Positions 22,250 to 34,555 of a DNA stretch of 64,000 nucleotides are shown here, one piece after another (the stretch's first letter is position 1; each line of letters begins with the position of its first letter). Location of the stretch: contig JAKSXM010000014.1 of the NCBI GenBank assembly GCA_022575985.1, positions 2,046,001 to 2,110,000 on the forward strand, in the 5' to 3' direction. The notes under the pieces were generated by a model. The model was not told the DNA's origin. It ran no database searches and saw nothing but the letters and a program-made list of their open reading frames with translations. Made by a program: the position numbers and the translations under genes. The stretch comes from Anagrus nilaparvatae (taxonomy: Eukaryota; Arthropoda; Insecta; Hymenoptera; Mymaridae).

Positions 22250-22866
22250 CTAGTATGTATACTATCGGTTTGAAAAAGATGTGAACCTCTTGTTTTTTGT
22301 TAATATATTGGGTAAAAATAGAGATATTTTAATTAAACAAATTTTTTTTTGAAAATTTGACCATATTTTTACAATTTTACCAAAGGAATATAGTTCAACT
22401 TTATTAGTTTCTGTTTTATTGCAAATATAAGTCAAAAAACAAGAATTTTTTAAAATTTTTTTTCACTCCGCTACTTTGGACCTCACAAAAGTGTCAAAAA
22501 AATCATTTTTTTCTGGCCAAATTTTTATTACTGATAATATGACTCTTTATATACACGTTGCTGTTTTAAAAATTAGAAAATATTAATTAGAAAATTTTCT
22601 GTGACCTTTGAAAGAGGAGACCTCTATCTCAGCAACAAATTGTTCGATTAGCTTCATTTTTTTTTTAATGGATAGGTTTTGATTTGTATATTACAAATTT
22701 ATAATTGATTAAAATAGCGAATTTCTAGTTTTAGAGCTAAAGCGAAAAGAATCATGGCACAGGTGCAAAACTGTGCATCTATTGTTTCTAAAAAACTTTT
22801 CACACCTTCCCGCTGTTTCAAACTCCAAGAGGTAGAAAAAAAATATTTCTATTGTTTCAGAGTTTG

Positions 22867-23680
22867 ATTATAAATTATCATGCTTTTTAAGACATTAGCA
22901 TCTGTTAAAAATATAGGAAAAAAAAATTTCAATTTTCAGAAAAGTATTCAATTTTTATAAATATTGTAAATGTATTGATTCACCTGATCACAAAGAAATT
23001 TGAATCGCATAAATTGGCCAATAATTGGTTTGAATAGAGCATAAAGTAAAAATAGGTAACGATTTTTATTTTGCTTATATCAGGGTTATTTTTTGGCCGA
23101 TTTTCGCTATTCAAAATGCACGTTAATCAGTTTTTTAAGTATACTAAGTATTAAAGAAAAAAAAAACTTTTTTGAAAAAATTTGCAAAAATTCCGAAGAA
23201 TTTAGAAATAAAGAAATTTTAATAGACACCATACTGCAAGAGGTGAAAAAGACTGAAAAAAAAAAAATAATAATAAGAATTAATAATTGTACTTTTTTCC
23301 GCGGGATGCCTCAAAATTTTCTTTTGTTTATTTGATCTTTAAAATTTTTTTTTAGTTTTTGCAATTTTTTTAAAAGAGATTTTTTTTGCTTTTAAACTTA
23401 GTATACTTAAAAAACAGATTAATGTGCAGTTTGAATTGCGAAAATCGGCCAAGAAATAACCCTGATATCAGCGAAATAAAAATTGATACCCATTTTTACT
23501 TTGTGCTCTATTGAAGCCAATTATTGGCCGATTTTTGCGATTCAAAGTTCTTTGAGATCAGGTGAATCAATACATTTACAATATTTATAAAAATTGAATA
23601 CTTTTCTGAAAATTGAAATTTTTTTTCCTATATTTTTACCAGATGCTAATGTCTTAAAAAGCATGATAATTTATATTCAC
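22867..23680. repeat. Inner palindrome P1
   Basis: The left arm (22867 to about 23200) pairs with the right arm (about 23340-23680). Landmarks: CTTTTTAAGACATTAGCATCTG on the left (22 bp, seen at 22883) matches CAGATGCTAATGTC on the right at 23640. The centre at about 23270 is A/T-rich; the small open frame at 23093-23335 covers the centre and is not a gene. Confidence 0.85.
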
Positions 23681-23729
23681 AAAAAAAAAACAGTATAATT
23701 ACTGTTTTACGTTCGAAATTAATTAAATT

Positions 23730-24893
23730 AATTTTGATGAAGTTTATTAAAAATAAACAACGATCTATATGGAACAAATAAACATGATAACTTTTTTCAT
23801 TATCTTTGTCTGTGTGTCTGAGGATTGAGCCTCTCTTTGTCACACAGAATAATTTTTTTGAAGAAAGTTATATGATGTTAATTTTTAGATGGAAAAAATT
23901 TTTTTATTAAAAAATGAAAAATCTGAAAGTTCATTTCAGCTCTGCAAGAAAACAGGGCGAGCTTCATCAGTGTGAGACCCTGTTTTCTGCTTTTCACATA
24001 TGAACAAACAGAAAACTTACAAAAAATAATTTACAAAAAAAAAAAAAATTTTAAAAAGAAAGAAAGAACTTACATTTTTTGACACCCCAGGAAGAGAATT
24101 TCAAGTAGAATGAGCATAGAAAGAAAGAAATCTCTCTTTCTACGAACACACACACATAAAGCTCCCACATCTGCGTTCAAATTATGTCGTCAAACTACGA
24201 AATATTTAAAACTAAGTATAAAATGTAAAAAATACAAAAAATATAAAAAAAAAAAAATTTTTTATTCAAATAGAATTTTTTCATTTTTTAAAAAATATAT
24301 ATGTATGTCTAGATGGTAGACGACAATTATTATTATTTGAATAAAAAATTTTTTTTTTTATATTTTTTATATTTTTTACATTTTATACTTAGTTTTAAAT
24401 ATTTCGTAGTTTGACGACATAATTTGAACGCAGATGTGGGAGCTGTGTGATGTGTGTTCGTGGGAGATGTGTGTTCGTAGAAGGAGAGATTTCTTTCTTT
24501 CTATGCTCATTCTACTTGAAATTCTCTTCCTGGCGTGTTAAAAAATGTAAGTTCTTTCTTTCTTTTTAAAAATCTTTTTTTTTTTTTTTTTTTGTAAATT
24601 ATTAAGTTTTCTGTTTGTTCATATCTGAAAAGCAGAAAACAGGGTCTCACACTGATGAAGCTCGCCCTTTTTTCTTGCAGAGCTGAAATGAACTTTCAGA
24701 TTTTTCATTTTTTAATTAAAAAATTTTTTCCATCTAAAAATTAACATCATATAACTTTCTTCAAAAAAATTATTCTGTGTGACAAAGAGAGGCTCAGTCC
24801 TCAGACACACAGACAAAGATAATGAAAAAAGTTATCATGTTTATTTGTTCCATATAGATCGTTGTTTATTTTTAATAAACTTCATCAAAATTA
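23730..24893. repeat. Inner palindrome P2
   Basis: The left arm (23730 to about 24290) pairs with the right arm (about 24330-24893). Landmarks: CAGTGTGAGACCCTGTTTTC on the left (23969) and its complement on the right (24632). The spacer at the centre contains TGTCTAGATGGTAGACGACA. Arms differ by small indels. Confidence 0.87.
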
Positions 24894-25664
24894 ACATGAT
24901 AATTTATATTCAAACTCTGAAACAATAGAAATATTTTTTTTCTACCTCTTGGAGTTTGAAACAGCGGGAAGGTGTGAAAAGTTTTTTAGAAACAATAGAT
25001 GCACAGTTTTGCACCTGTGCCATGATTCTTTTCGCTTTATCTCTAAAACTAGAAATTCGCTATTTTAATCAGTTATAAATTTGTAATATACAAATCAAAA
25101 CCTATCCATTAAAAAAAAATGAAGCCAATCGAACAATTTGTTGCTGAGATAGAGGTCTCTTCTTTCAAAGTCACAGAAAATTTGCTAATTAATATTTTCA
25201 AAGTTTTAAAACAGCAAAGTGTATATAAAGAGTCATATTATCAGTGGTAAAAATTTGGCCAGAAAAAAAGGATTTTTTTGACACTTTTGTGAGGTCCAAA
25301 GTAGCGGAGTGAAAAAAAATTTCAAAAAATTCTTGTTTTTTGACTTATATTTGCAATAAAACAGAAACTAATAAAGTTGAACTATATTCCTTTGGTAAAA
25401 TTGTAAAAATATGGTCAAATTTTCAAAAAAAAATTTGTTTAATTAAAATATCTATATTTTTACCCAAAATATTAACAAAAAACGAGATGTTCACATCTTT
25501 TTCAAACTGATAGTATATATCTAGGCATGTTTCTATATATACGGTCGTCTCAGAGCGTTTTTATATGCATTTTAATAAAAGAATTCGAAAACCGAAAGGG
25601 ATATATATAAAATTATTAGATTTTTTTTTTTGTTGATATTTTTCGTTTTTTGATATCTTTGATA

Positions 25665-26359
25665 AATTTTGGGCCATGAATGTTGTGAGATGAAATTTTA
25701 TGGCCTAAGCTAAGTCAAAATTTATTTCATCCAAAGTATAAATTCTTAATTAATATATTATAACGTACATTTGGGCCATGAATGTTATGAGATGAAATTT
25801 TATGGCCTAAGATAAGTCAAAATTTATTTCTGCAAAAGCATAAATTCCTAATAAATATATTAGAACTTTTGGGCCATGAATGTTGTGAGATTCAATTTTA
25901 TGGCCTAAGCTAAGTCAAAATTTATTTCAGCAAAAGCATAAATTCTTAATAAATATATTATAACTTTTGGGCCATGAATGTTGTGAGATAAAATCTTATG
26001 GCCTAAGCTAAGTAACATTTAATTTTAGCAAAATTATATTTTAAAATACTGATGATATTGATTAAATTAACAATATTTTGAAAACTTTAATAAATTAAAG
26101 TATCATTAAAACTAAGTTAAGTCTTGTTGTTTCCTAATCACAAGTTATGATATTACTTTTGGGCAATAAATATTGTGAGATGAAATTATATGTCCTAAGC
26201 TAAGTAAACTTTTATTTCAGCAAAAATATAATTTCTAATAAATATATAGTAACCTTTGAGCCATAAATGTTGTCATATGAAATTTTATGGCCTAAGCTAA
26301 GTAAAAATTAAATTTAAGTAAAAGTATATTTCAAAATATTGATACTGATTAAATTAATA
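25665..26359. repeat. ~100-bp tandem repeat, left part
   Basis: The phrase GGGCCATGAATGTTGTGAG or a variant starts units at 25671, 25773, 25871, 25969, 26161 and 26258. Most are 98-102 bp; the 25969 unit is extended by about 90 bp. Each unit includes ATGGCCTAAGCTAAGT. The array is interrupted at 26360 by a DNA transposon and resumes at 34981. Confidence 0.9.
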
Positions 26360-26364
26360 ATTTC

Positions 26365-26580
26365 CCTTGTGGCAAAACCGAACATCGTTTCTGGTTGCCA
26401 GCCAGATTCTGGGCAGATTTTCTGTCAAAATTATGGGCTACCAGATAATGGATAGATTTTTTTGGTCACCGAAGATACGTCATTTTTTATGACAAGTTTT
26501 ATACGTTGTTTGGTTCCAAAGCAGAAAATCTTGCTGGTTTCTGCCCATTTAATGTTTTATTTTGACACTAGGGTAAATAA
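26365..26580 (+). repeat. Left terminal and subterminal region of the 8.6-kb transposon
   Basis: After the CCTTGTGGCAAAAC terminus come several CTGGGCAG/CTGCCC-type motifs (CCAGATTCTGGGCAGATT, TTTCTGCCCATTTAA) that recur inverted in the right subterminal region at 34560-34980. Such motif clusters usually bind the transposase. Confidence 0.65.
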
Positions 26581-26706
26581 AGTAAAATGAGGCATTAAAA
26601 AAATTTTTTTTTTAAATTTTTCAGTTAAATATTTATTTGGAAAAATTTATTGCTACAAATTATATCTTCTATTTTTAATAAAAACAACAAAACATTTATT
26701 TATATA

Positions 26707-28964
26707 AATTTAATTCAATAATGGTATAACGAAATTTCTATTATTTTCTTCTGCAGAAAAATTTACATTTAGTCGTATCATTTTTGCAAATGTATCTGAT
26801 AAACTATAAATTACAATTTCTGCTTCTGGTCTGCTTCTCACCTCAAATATATTTAATAAAGTAGAATCTATAGGATTCTTAAATACTGGTTTATCTTTAA
26901 TAAAACACTTAGTTTTTAAATAAATTTGATTTTTATCATTATATAATATTTCTTCTATTTCAACAATACTTTTATTTTTCAAAAGTACGGTATTATTTAG
27001 ATGTAAATCACTGAAAATCTAATCTTTGTATTTTAGTTTGTAAATTTTTTTTTCTTCCTTGTCTGAATCAATTATATCTAAGTTTTTGCTGATTTCTGCC
27101 TTATTATAGCAATATTTTTCTTTTCCGTAAATTATACGGTAATATTGAGCAACCGGTCTGTAACCCGTTCTTAAACATTTTTTCACATCGCTCCCAAGAT
27201 ACGATTCAAAATCATACGCACTTAATTCACGCAAACTGCATTCGGTATTATCAATATCGTCACAAGTATGCAAAAGATTGTGAATATTGATTGAGGCGAA
27301 TTCTTCGCATTATCATTCAGTACCTGATTGTACGTAAATATTTAAATAGTGTCTTGCATAATCCGTATATTGATATGCATTCTTATACGACAACGTCCTA
27401 CACATTACATGCAAATGTCAAAAATGCTTGTATAAATTGTCATCAACAATTTTTTTTAAAACAATAGGTCCGCAAACTTTTTGAAGAAACTCAAATTCAA
27501 CAGCTTTGAAAAGCTCTATATCTTTTGTTGACCTCATTTTCCTAAGGAAATCATCTGGTACATCTTTGCGTATCATTTGAGTCCTTCGAGCAATCTCCTG
27601 CTTAGAAATTGATGATATTTTGCTAAATAAGAAATGCATATTTCTGTTTGTACACCCCAAAAAAAATAAGTGCATTGGGTCTAAAATAAATTGTTTAATC
27701 ATATCTACTTCAGGATTTTTAATGGCAATTATAGGGGATACGCCCATGTGATAATCGGGTTGCGCAAAGCTTCTAAAAGTATCATCAGTTCGTAACATCG
27801 TTTTACCGTCTATTTTAAAGCACATAGCACCATTTACTTTTTTACCTTTAACATCACACCTTTCTCAAGCAATACTGGAAATGTGTGGATTTACATGTTT
27901 TAAGTACGACCTCGCGGGTGTATCACATATAAAATATTTAATACTTACATTATAATTCTCATAACCTCATTTTAAGCCTTCGTTTTGTAATACATTAATT
28001 TCTATGATAAATTCTCTTAAAAACCCGTTTATATTTTCTGGTTCATCTCGACCAGAATAAAAAGCTGCAGGAAAAGGCTTATAAATGTTTTGAGGATGGT
28101 ATACTTCACAAAGTATTGGCCATGGAGTCAATTTACTTGATTTAAAAGGTTTTAGTCATCTATATTAACTACTAATTGAATATTATTGGAATCTTTATGA
28201 TATTCTGGATTTATTTGAGATTGTAATTTTTTTCAGTGCCCAAATATACAAATTCACCACTACTATTATCATTGTCTTTCATTTTTATAATGTTATATTT
28301 TGCAGAACTTATTTTTAAAAGAGTTTTAAATCTTTTGGGCAATTTTTTTAAGACTCTTCTTCTTAATATTTGCATTAAGGCGTCCATTTTATAGTTACAA
28401 ATATTGTAATTGACTGCCCATTTTCGTATATCTGTTATTTCTTGATTAAAGTCAGGATCATTTTCAGGCTCTTTATTTTGATGTAAATGATATTCGGAAT
28501 TCTTCATCAGAAACAGAACCAGAATCAGTATCTTTTCAAGAATCAGAGTCACTCTCTTCGTTAAAAAAAGTGGAATATTCATTTTGTTCAACGCTCGAAT
28601 TATTCTCAATTTCCTCAGTAGTTCATAAATTATTTTCATTATTGACATTAGTATTGTCAATTACCGCTACACTAATATCAAAATCTACTTTTTCTTGATT
28701 AACATACAAATTATTGATTGATTTCTGGTTCTGTGATTCAATAATACTTATAGATATATTCTGTTGTACTATAGTTGCAAAAGAATTTTTCCATCGATCA
28801 AAAATTTTAAAATTTTTCTTTAGTTTTCTATGTTTTTTTACTCTTAATTTACCATGTTCTTTGCTTTCCTTGAACCAATTCATAATTTTTAAATTCAAAT
28901 TTTTTATAGTTTTTTTAACAACTTTTAACGGCGCAAATTTTATATAAAAGTTTAAAATCAACAA
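26707..28964 (-). pseudogene. Tnp2/CACTA-like insect transposase (broken)
   Basis: Read on the minus strand from 28964, the order is: a basic N-terminus, an acidic linker, then a long conserved core. Recognisable blocks are WPILCEVYHPQNIYKPF, SGRDEPENINGFLREF, CDTPARSYLKHV (about 28130-27890), MCFKIDG (about 27825), then FILDPMHLFFLGCTNR (about 27700-27650), the DPMHL-LG signature of this insect transposase-like family, then INIHNLLHTCDDI and LRELSAYDFESYLG (about 27290-27200), and the C-terminal NPIDSTLLNIFEV. At least five in-frame stops occur (for example near 27418, 27310, 27015, 27960 and 27870). The domain order fits a mobile-element transposase; I infer cut-and-paste activity from family resemblance only. 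Confidence 0.75.
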
Positions 28965-29150
28965 AAAGTTCTATATTTCACTTTTTAAAATGATATAAGT
29001 TAGAAGAAATCAATATCAATCTTTTTGATAAGAATAAAATAATAAATTAGCCCGAAATTATACGAAATCTGTCGATTATAACCGGCTTAGCTAATATACG
29101 CATGCGTGTAGTTTGTCACAGTCGGCCATACTTTAGTCTGAAAATCAAAA
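28795..29150. repeat. Internal duplication, copy A (uninterrupted)
   Basis: The segment from AAAAATTTTAAAATTTTTC to CATACTTTAGTCTGA is repeated in direct orientation starting at 29149. It includes the presumed 5' end of the transposase gene plus its upstream region (GCGCATGCGTGTAGTTTGTC-type motif). This copy gives the pre-insertion sequence for the MITE and solo LTR found in copy B. Confidence 0.8.
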
Positions 29151-29202
29151 ATTTTAAAATTTTTCTTTAGTTTTCTATGTTTTTTTACTCTTAATTTACC
29201 AT

Positions 29203-30480
29203 GACTGCTTTTACACCGACCGATGTTTAAGGGCGAGTGTTTATTTATTAACCAAACCTTGCCTTAAGCAAACACTCGTTAAAATATAATAGTTAAAATA
29301 TTCCAAAGAATCCAAATCTAGTCAGATTTTTATTTGTAACGTAACTTAGCGGGAAATTTGAAAAAATGATAAGCTGTAACTTTGACAGCTGCGAAATGAA
29401 TTAACCAAACCTTGCCTTGCAAACACTCGTTAAAATATAATAGTTAAAATATTCCAAAGAATCCAAATCTAGTCAGATTTTTATTTGTAACGTAACTTAG
29501 CGGGAAATTTGAAAAAATCATAAGCCGTAACTTTGACAGCTGCTAAATGGCGAATCTTTAAAGGCCAAAATAAAAAAATCATAAAAATATATATTTATAT
29601 TGCGAATTCTTTTATGTAGTTAAAAAAAAACAGATCTATTGGCTAATAATACGGCATTTCCTTTAAAATATTTTTATTATTTAATATAAGTACTTCATAA
29701 ATCATTATTCTTATGATTAAAAAAAAATTTTTCACCCTAATTTTCCACCCCTAGATGAAGTTTTATGAATTTTTTATGGTCATATTTGAAATCAGCGACC
29801 TCGAGAATCCCTGATACAGGTTTTCCAGTAAGAATAAAGACTTTTGTAAAAAAATTTCTATAAAAATTGATTTTTCACCCCTTTTCACCCCAATTTTCTA
29901 CCCCTAGATGAAATTTTATAATTTTTATGGTCATATTTGGAATTTTAAAAGCAGTCTCGAAAACCCCAAGACATAAATTAGAGCTAATAAAACGAAGAAG
30001 TTTCAGAATTGTAACAAAGTGGCACGTTTTGGCCGCAAAATAGGGAAAATAAGGCATGTTTTTGATGTTTCTACCCTTTCTACAGCTTTTCTGAAGGGTT
30101 GTTCATCAAAAATGACCACAAAACTGAATAGCCAACAAGATTTTGAAACAGAAACCATTTTTTTTTTTTTACAAAATTTTGACCTGAAAAAATTCAAGTG
30201 GCTCGTTTTGGCCGCGCCGGCGGTAATCGGTTAAAAATACTTAATAATTAAAAAATATGTATCTGGAAATCAAAGAAAATGTGCTTCTTAGTGATTTTTC
30301 GCTAGGATTTAAATTTTGCATAATCTACAATATTAATCAGAATTACTTAAAAATTTTGTTCAATTAATGTTTTTATAAAAAAATTCGTTAATTTACAAGT
30401 TCCATTCGATTTATTGAGAACCAATATAATTTAGGTACACAAACACTCGCCCTTAAAAATCGGTCATTGTAAAGGCAGTC
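29203..30480. mobile_element. MITE with 41-bp terminal inverted repeats
   Basis: The ends GACTGCTTTTACACCGACCG...GGGCGAGTGTTT and their inverted partner at 30440-30480 match over about 41 bp with few mismatches. Length 1278 bp. It has no transposase. Inside are a 145-bp tandem duplication (29256 and 29401 onward, AACCAAACCTTGCCTT) and a second about 150-bp duplication around CACCCCTAGATGAA (29745 and 29900). It sits inside copy B of the local duplication. The target duplication is not clear because about 28 bp of extra sequence follows the right end. Confidence 0.8.
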
Positions 30481-30675
30481 CACGTGCTTTTATTTTATTT
30501 TACCTTTGCTTAATTTACGTTTGCTTTCTTTGAAGCAATTCATCATTTTTAAATTCAAATTTTCTATAATTTTTTTAATAACTTTTAACGGTGCAAAATT
30601 TATATAAAAGTTTGAAATCAACAAAAAGTTCTATATTTTAAAACTGTTAAAACTATTCACTGTTTAAAATGATAT

Positions 30676-30952
30676 TATTAGGTTTGTGGGTTATTTAAAT
30701 AAAAACACTTATTTATATTTGATATAACACTCAATGTTTATTCACGTCTAAATCTTAATCTTAATAATCACGTCTTAATTACACTAAAATAAATTTAATA
30801 ATTAGTTATTATAAAATGTTAAACACGCCGATACAATATACAGAGAACGATGTCGATACGACGGTTGCTATACAAGCACTGAGCATTTGGCGTCCCTTCC
30901 TTCTTTAACTTTAGTATATAGAGGATGTGGTAGAGAGCGCCACACTTCAACA
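30676..30952. mobile_element. Solo-LTR-like insertion
   Basis: A 277-bp insertion relative to copy A, flanked by GATAT (30671-30675) and GATGT (30953-30957), a near-perfect 5-bp duplication. Its ends read TATTAGG...TTCAACA, close to the TGTT...AACA pattern of an LTR with one substitution. No internal region remains, so a solo LTR left by recombination is the simplest reading. Confidence 0.6.
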
Positions 30953-31105
30953 GATGTAAGTTAGAAAAAATTAATATCAATCTTTGAAAAGAATAAATTC
31001 TAAAGATGCACGAAATTATACGAAATCTGTTGATCATAGCCGGCTGAGCTAATCTGCGCATGCGTATAGTTTGTCACAGTCTGACATACTTTAGTCTCAA
31101 ATTGG

Positions 31106-33556
31106 AGTTCATCATATGTGTGCATCAAAAAAATTTTGATAATTTAAAAATAAAATACCTTATTGTTTAAATAAATATTTTTTTAATTGATTAAATATCT
31201 AATATCGGTATAATTTACTTAATATATACCTATTGAGTTATACAGAAGTAAAAGTAAGTATATGATAATTAGTAGTGAAAATGTATTATATAAGTGCCCT
31301 CATGTTTATTGCCACTTCAGTAATTACTTTTTTTTTTATAGCACGTTTATGCTGATTCATTATTAGTCTGTCAGATAATGATAATTATATTTCATCAGAT
31401 TTAATATAATATAATAAATTGAAATATAATAATAAGTATAAATATAATAACCTTATAAGACTTATTTTTTTCAAAAATTACAATTTTAGCAGCAATTTTA
31501 AATTTGGTCATTTTTGGCAAAAAATGGGCATTAGTTTACTAACTATAGCGATGAGAAACTCGGTGATGAAAAATTGCGGCTTACGGCGTTTGAAAGGTAG
31601 AACTTATACGAAAAAAATGAAATCAAACGGTAGTATTTTGGTAGAATTGCAATATGACAGCGTTATTTGGAAAATTGCCTAAAAACTCTATCTTATAACA
31701 TTGTTATAGAATTGAGCCCTGCGTTTCTCGGCCAAGAAGGCGCGTTGGAATAAATGGTAGGAGTTTTCGGTATTTTTTCAACAATTTTAAGTCATTAATT
31801 GTAATACCAGGAAAGCCGATCTCCGATCGGGTTAGTGTCTCATATATAAAAATTTAGTTTTGTTATTAATTGTTTGGTTTTGTTATAAACACAATAATTA
31901 TCTCCCATTATAAAAATTATTAAAATATATTTGAAAATTTTTTCTTGAAAATTATTTTATTGATCAATTCTAATATTACAATTAAATAGTTTATGTTAAT
32001 ATATAATATCTATTTGTTCAACAAGGGAAAAAAAGTAGGATTTGGCTTTCAATGCAGTTGTATGCACGAGTGAGCGTAGCGAACGAGTTCAGACAGCATT
32101 GAAAGTAAAATTTTCTACATTTTTTTCCGTGTTCAACACATAGTTTTTCATTAAAAGCGAAAAAAAGATCGCCCGAAAGTAAGAAAGTAGATCTTTTTTG
32201 CAGCGTGTAATGAAAATATATTTTTTTTTTATGTTAAGTCCAAAAAAAAAAAGAAAACTTAAATATATTTTCTTTTGAAATTAAAAATTTTAGAAATCAA
32301 AATCTCTTTTAAAAATTTTTTTATTTTGTGAAGTTTAATCTCAAAAGAAGATTAAATTACGGTCCTAGGCCAGAAAAATAAAGAATGGTCCAAATTGCAC
32401 GCAAATTACCTTTCGAGGCGAAGCCGAGGATGGTAAACTGCGATTTGGGTCATTCTTTGTTTATGGTCGAGGGTCGTATAAAATTTTTCTGCGACTGTGG
32501 CGAGAAAACATGTCTTTGCCGGACGCGCAGCGTCCGGGAAATAGGTACTTTCGGGCCGCAGTACAGAAAAAATATTTTAAAATAAATAAATTAATTATTA
32601 TGTGCTCTTTTAAAATTAATTATTTGTTAGTTAGTTTCCCCATCCGTGGACTTTAAATTTAAATTTTTCTCATATAGTGAACCACTAAAAGTGGTCTGAT
32701 TTTCGCAAATCAAAATTTGTCTTCTTTTTTAAAAAAAGCATATTAATAACAATAAAAAAAAATTAAATTTATCAATTAATAAATTAAATAATATTTTTAG
32801 ATTTATGCCTTTATATATATGCCTTTATTCTTTCTTTGATTTGTAAATTAGGTAGTAGATAGCAGAAGAGCGGCATTAGATACGCTTAAAGTAGTAGTGG
32901 GCGTGGCTAATGATTCTCCTATACTTTTACCGTACCGTATTTTTGACTTGTGAAAACTAATAGAAAATGAATTTTCTGAAAATTTTGACCAAGTCCATTG
33001 GATTCCTGAGGTTAAAAACCCCTTATGTACAAAATACGGAGAAAATTGTTAGAGTCGTTTTGAGATAGTGACTGGAAATAGGTGCATACGTGCATACAAT
33101 TCCTTGCTCGTTTTATAGTATAAGATTTATAATCCAGATGTTTCGAATATATACGATTTTCGCTATGATATCCAAAAATTTTTGGTAAAAAAAGGGGTGT
33201 TTTCGGTGTTTAAGGGTGATTAAGGTATTTTCGAACTCTGAGGACCTCATTTTCGAGTTTAGCGACACCAAAAACATATTAGCAAGCATAGAAAACGCCT
33301 TATGAACAAAATTTTTGTCATTCGCACTAAGTGTCAGTATTAGCCAACCACTTGGGAGCTACCCTGGGTTTGTGCGACCCCTAAATCGTTCTTAAATGAG
33401 CTGAAAATTGGTATGGGATCATTTTGTCACCTAAACTTCAACATACTTCAGGAAGAACATTTTTGGCGCACTTTTTTTTTAGTGAACAACCCTAATATCT
33501 ATATACATTGTATACAAACAGATCAAGTTTATTCGTAATTTACATTTTCTATTTAG
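31106..33556. other. Transposon interior without a supported gene
   Basis: AT-rich sequence upstream of the DUF4806 exons. It includes a small foldback near 32020-32130 (GGCTTTCAATGCAGTTG facing CAGCATTGAAAG, around GAGTGAGCGTAGCGAACGAG), a GC-richer patch at 32385-32580 with an open but unrecognised 66-codon frame, and a block at 33140-33490 related (inverted) to 45690-45950. Upstream exons of the DUF4806-like gene are expected here, but none could be identified. Confidence 0.5.
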
Positions 33557-34384
33557 GTGAATCATCCATTGAATTAGCAGATATACCAATTCTTTACATT
33601 GATTACTTAGCGCCAAATTATAACTACGGTAAATCATTATCAATTATATTATTATAATATTTTATTTCAATTCAAATTCCATACAATGCTTAATATTTTC
33701 AGATTCAGTCAAAGGGTTTTGTATAAATGTCACAAACCAGTACACTGAAATAAAGGATATGTTGGATAAAATCATAGGTAATCAGACGCTTATTATGCAC
33801 ACATTGTCGATTACCAATGGTTTTGATTTTAATGATAATGTCAAAAATTTAGAAAAACTTGGTTACAAGGTGCCTATTAAGGATGATGAGATATTTACAT
33901 TGTTTTTAAATGATATAGTAGAGAAAGAAAATGTACGTCTGAATGTTGTAAGTATTTTATTATTTTAATGAGTCATATTTTTATTTATCATGGTAAGAAT
34001 TCAATTTCAGTAAACTAATTAAGAACATTTTTTTCAGTGTGAATTATTATCCTCGTACTTTGATAAAGATCGTATCACAAGCAAAAGTATAGTCTCCATG
34101 TTGAGAGCAATAATGGCAAAAGACATTGCAATAAAATATACAGCAACTAGAGAAGTAAATAATAAAAAGAATTTCTCTGAAACAACATTGCATGATCTAA
34201 TAAAAGGTTTGTTTTTAAATATTAAAAAAAAATAACTGCATATTTAAAATAAATTAAAACATAAATTTTTTCAGGACTAATTTTTGACCGACGCAAAGTA
34301 TTAAAACTCTTTCCAATCACTAATAAAGAATTTTTAAATTCATTAAGCCACGTTATGACTAATGTATATAAATGGAAAAAATAA
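33557..34384 (+). CDS. DUF4806-like protein, last four exons
   Basis: Four consecutive exons join in frame with canonical GT-AG borders: 33557-33628, 33703-33947, 34038-34206 and 34275-34384, ending in TAA. No stop or frameshift interrupts the roughly 180 codons. The C-terminal part has the pattern seen in DUF4806 proteins of insects: a LGYKVPIKDDEIFTLFLNDI block followed by a helical segment (SIVSMLRAIMAKDIAIKYTA), an NFSETTLHDLIKG block and a KEFLNSLSHV end. The function of DUF4806 is unknown; many such genes sit in mobile elements. It lies inside the transposon, divergent from the transposase. The N-terminal exons are not identified. Family assignment is by remembered pattern, not by search. 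Confidence 0.65.
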
Positions 34385-34555
34385 AAAATTTAATATTTTG
34401 ATATTAAAATTTAATTATTATGACAATTTTTAGTATATATAAAAAGTGAATAAAAACTCTTGGTAAGATTAAAATTTATGTATTTTTGTATTTATTTATG
34501 TATTTTACTAGCAATAACAATACCAATAATATCGCAAATATTTCACCTAGAAACC

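Larger units (their letters stand above)
22250..25520. mobile_element. Compound foldback: outer inverted repeat holding two inner palindromes
   Basis: Outer arms: 22250-22866 and 24903-25520, matching almost end to end (for example AAAAGATGTGAAC at 22274 and GTTCACATCTTTT at 25490). Inside sit two separate palindromes that abut each other and the outer arms: P1 (22867-23680) and P2 (23730-24893). No transposase is seen. Folded as RNA or single-stranded DNA it would form a three-way junction of long hairpins. Confidence 0.85.
29151..31105. repeat. Internal duplication, copy B (interrupted twice)
   Basis: The direct repeat of 28795-29150, split by a MITE at 29203-30480 and by a 277-bp LTR-like insertion at 30676-30952. 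After removing both it follows copy A to the shared end (TAGTTTGTCACAGTC and CATACTTTAGTCT). Confidence 0.75.

Noticed and set aside
22200..22250. A second Helitron 3' end (G-run followed by CTAG)
   Set aside because: The G-run GGGGGGGCAGAG has no paired C-run before CTAG, so the hairpin is missing.
32385..32585. Cys-rich 66-codon ORF as a metal-binding peptide
   Set aside because: It lies in a GC-richer, partly palindromic patch inside a transposon; no family match and no splice or start context supports it.
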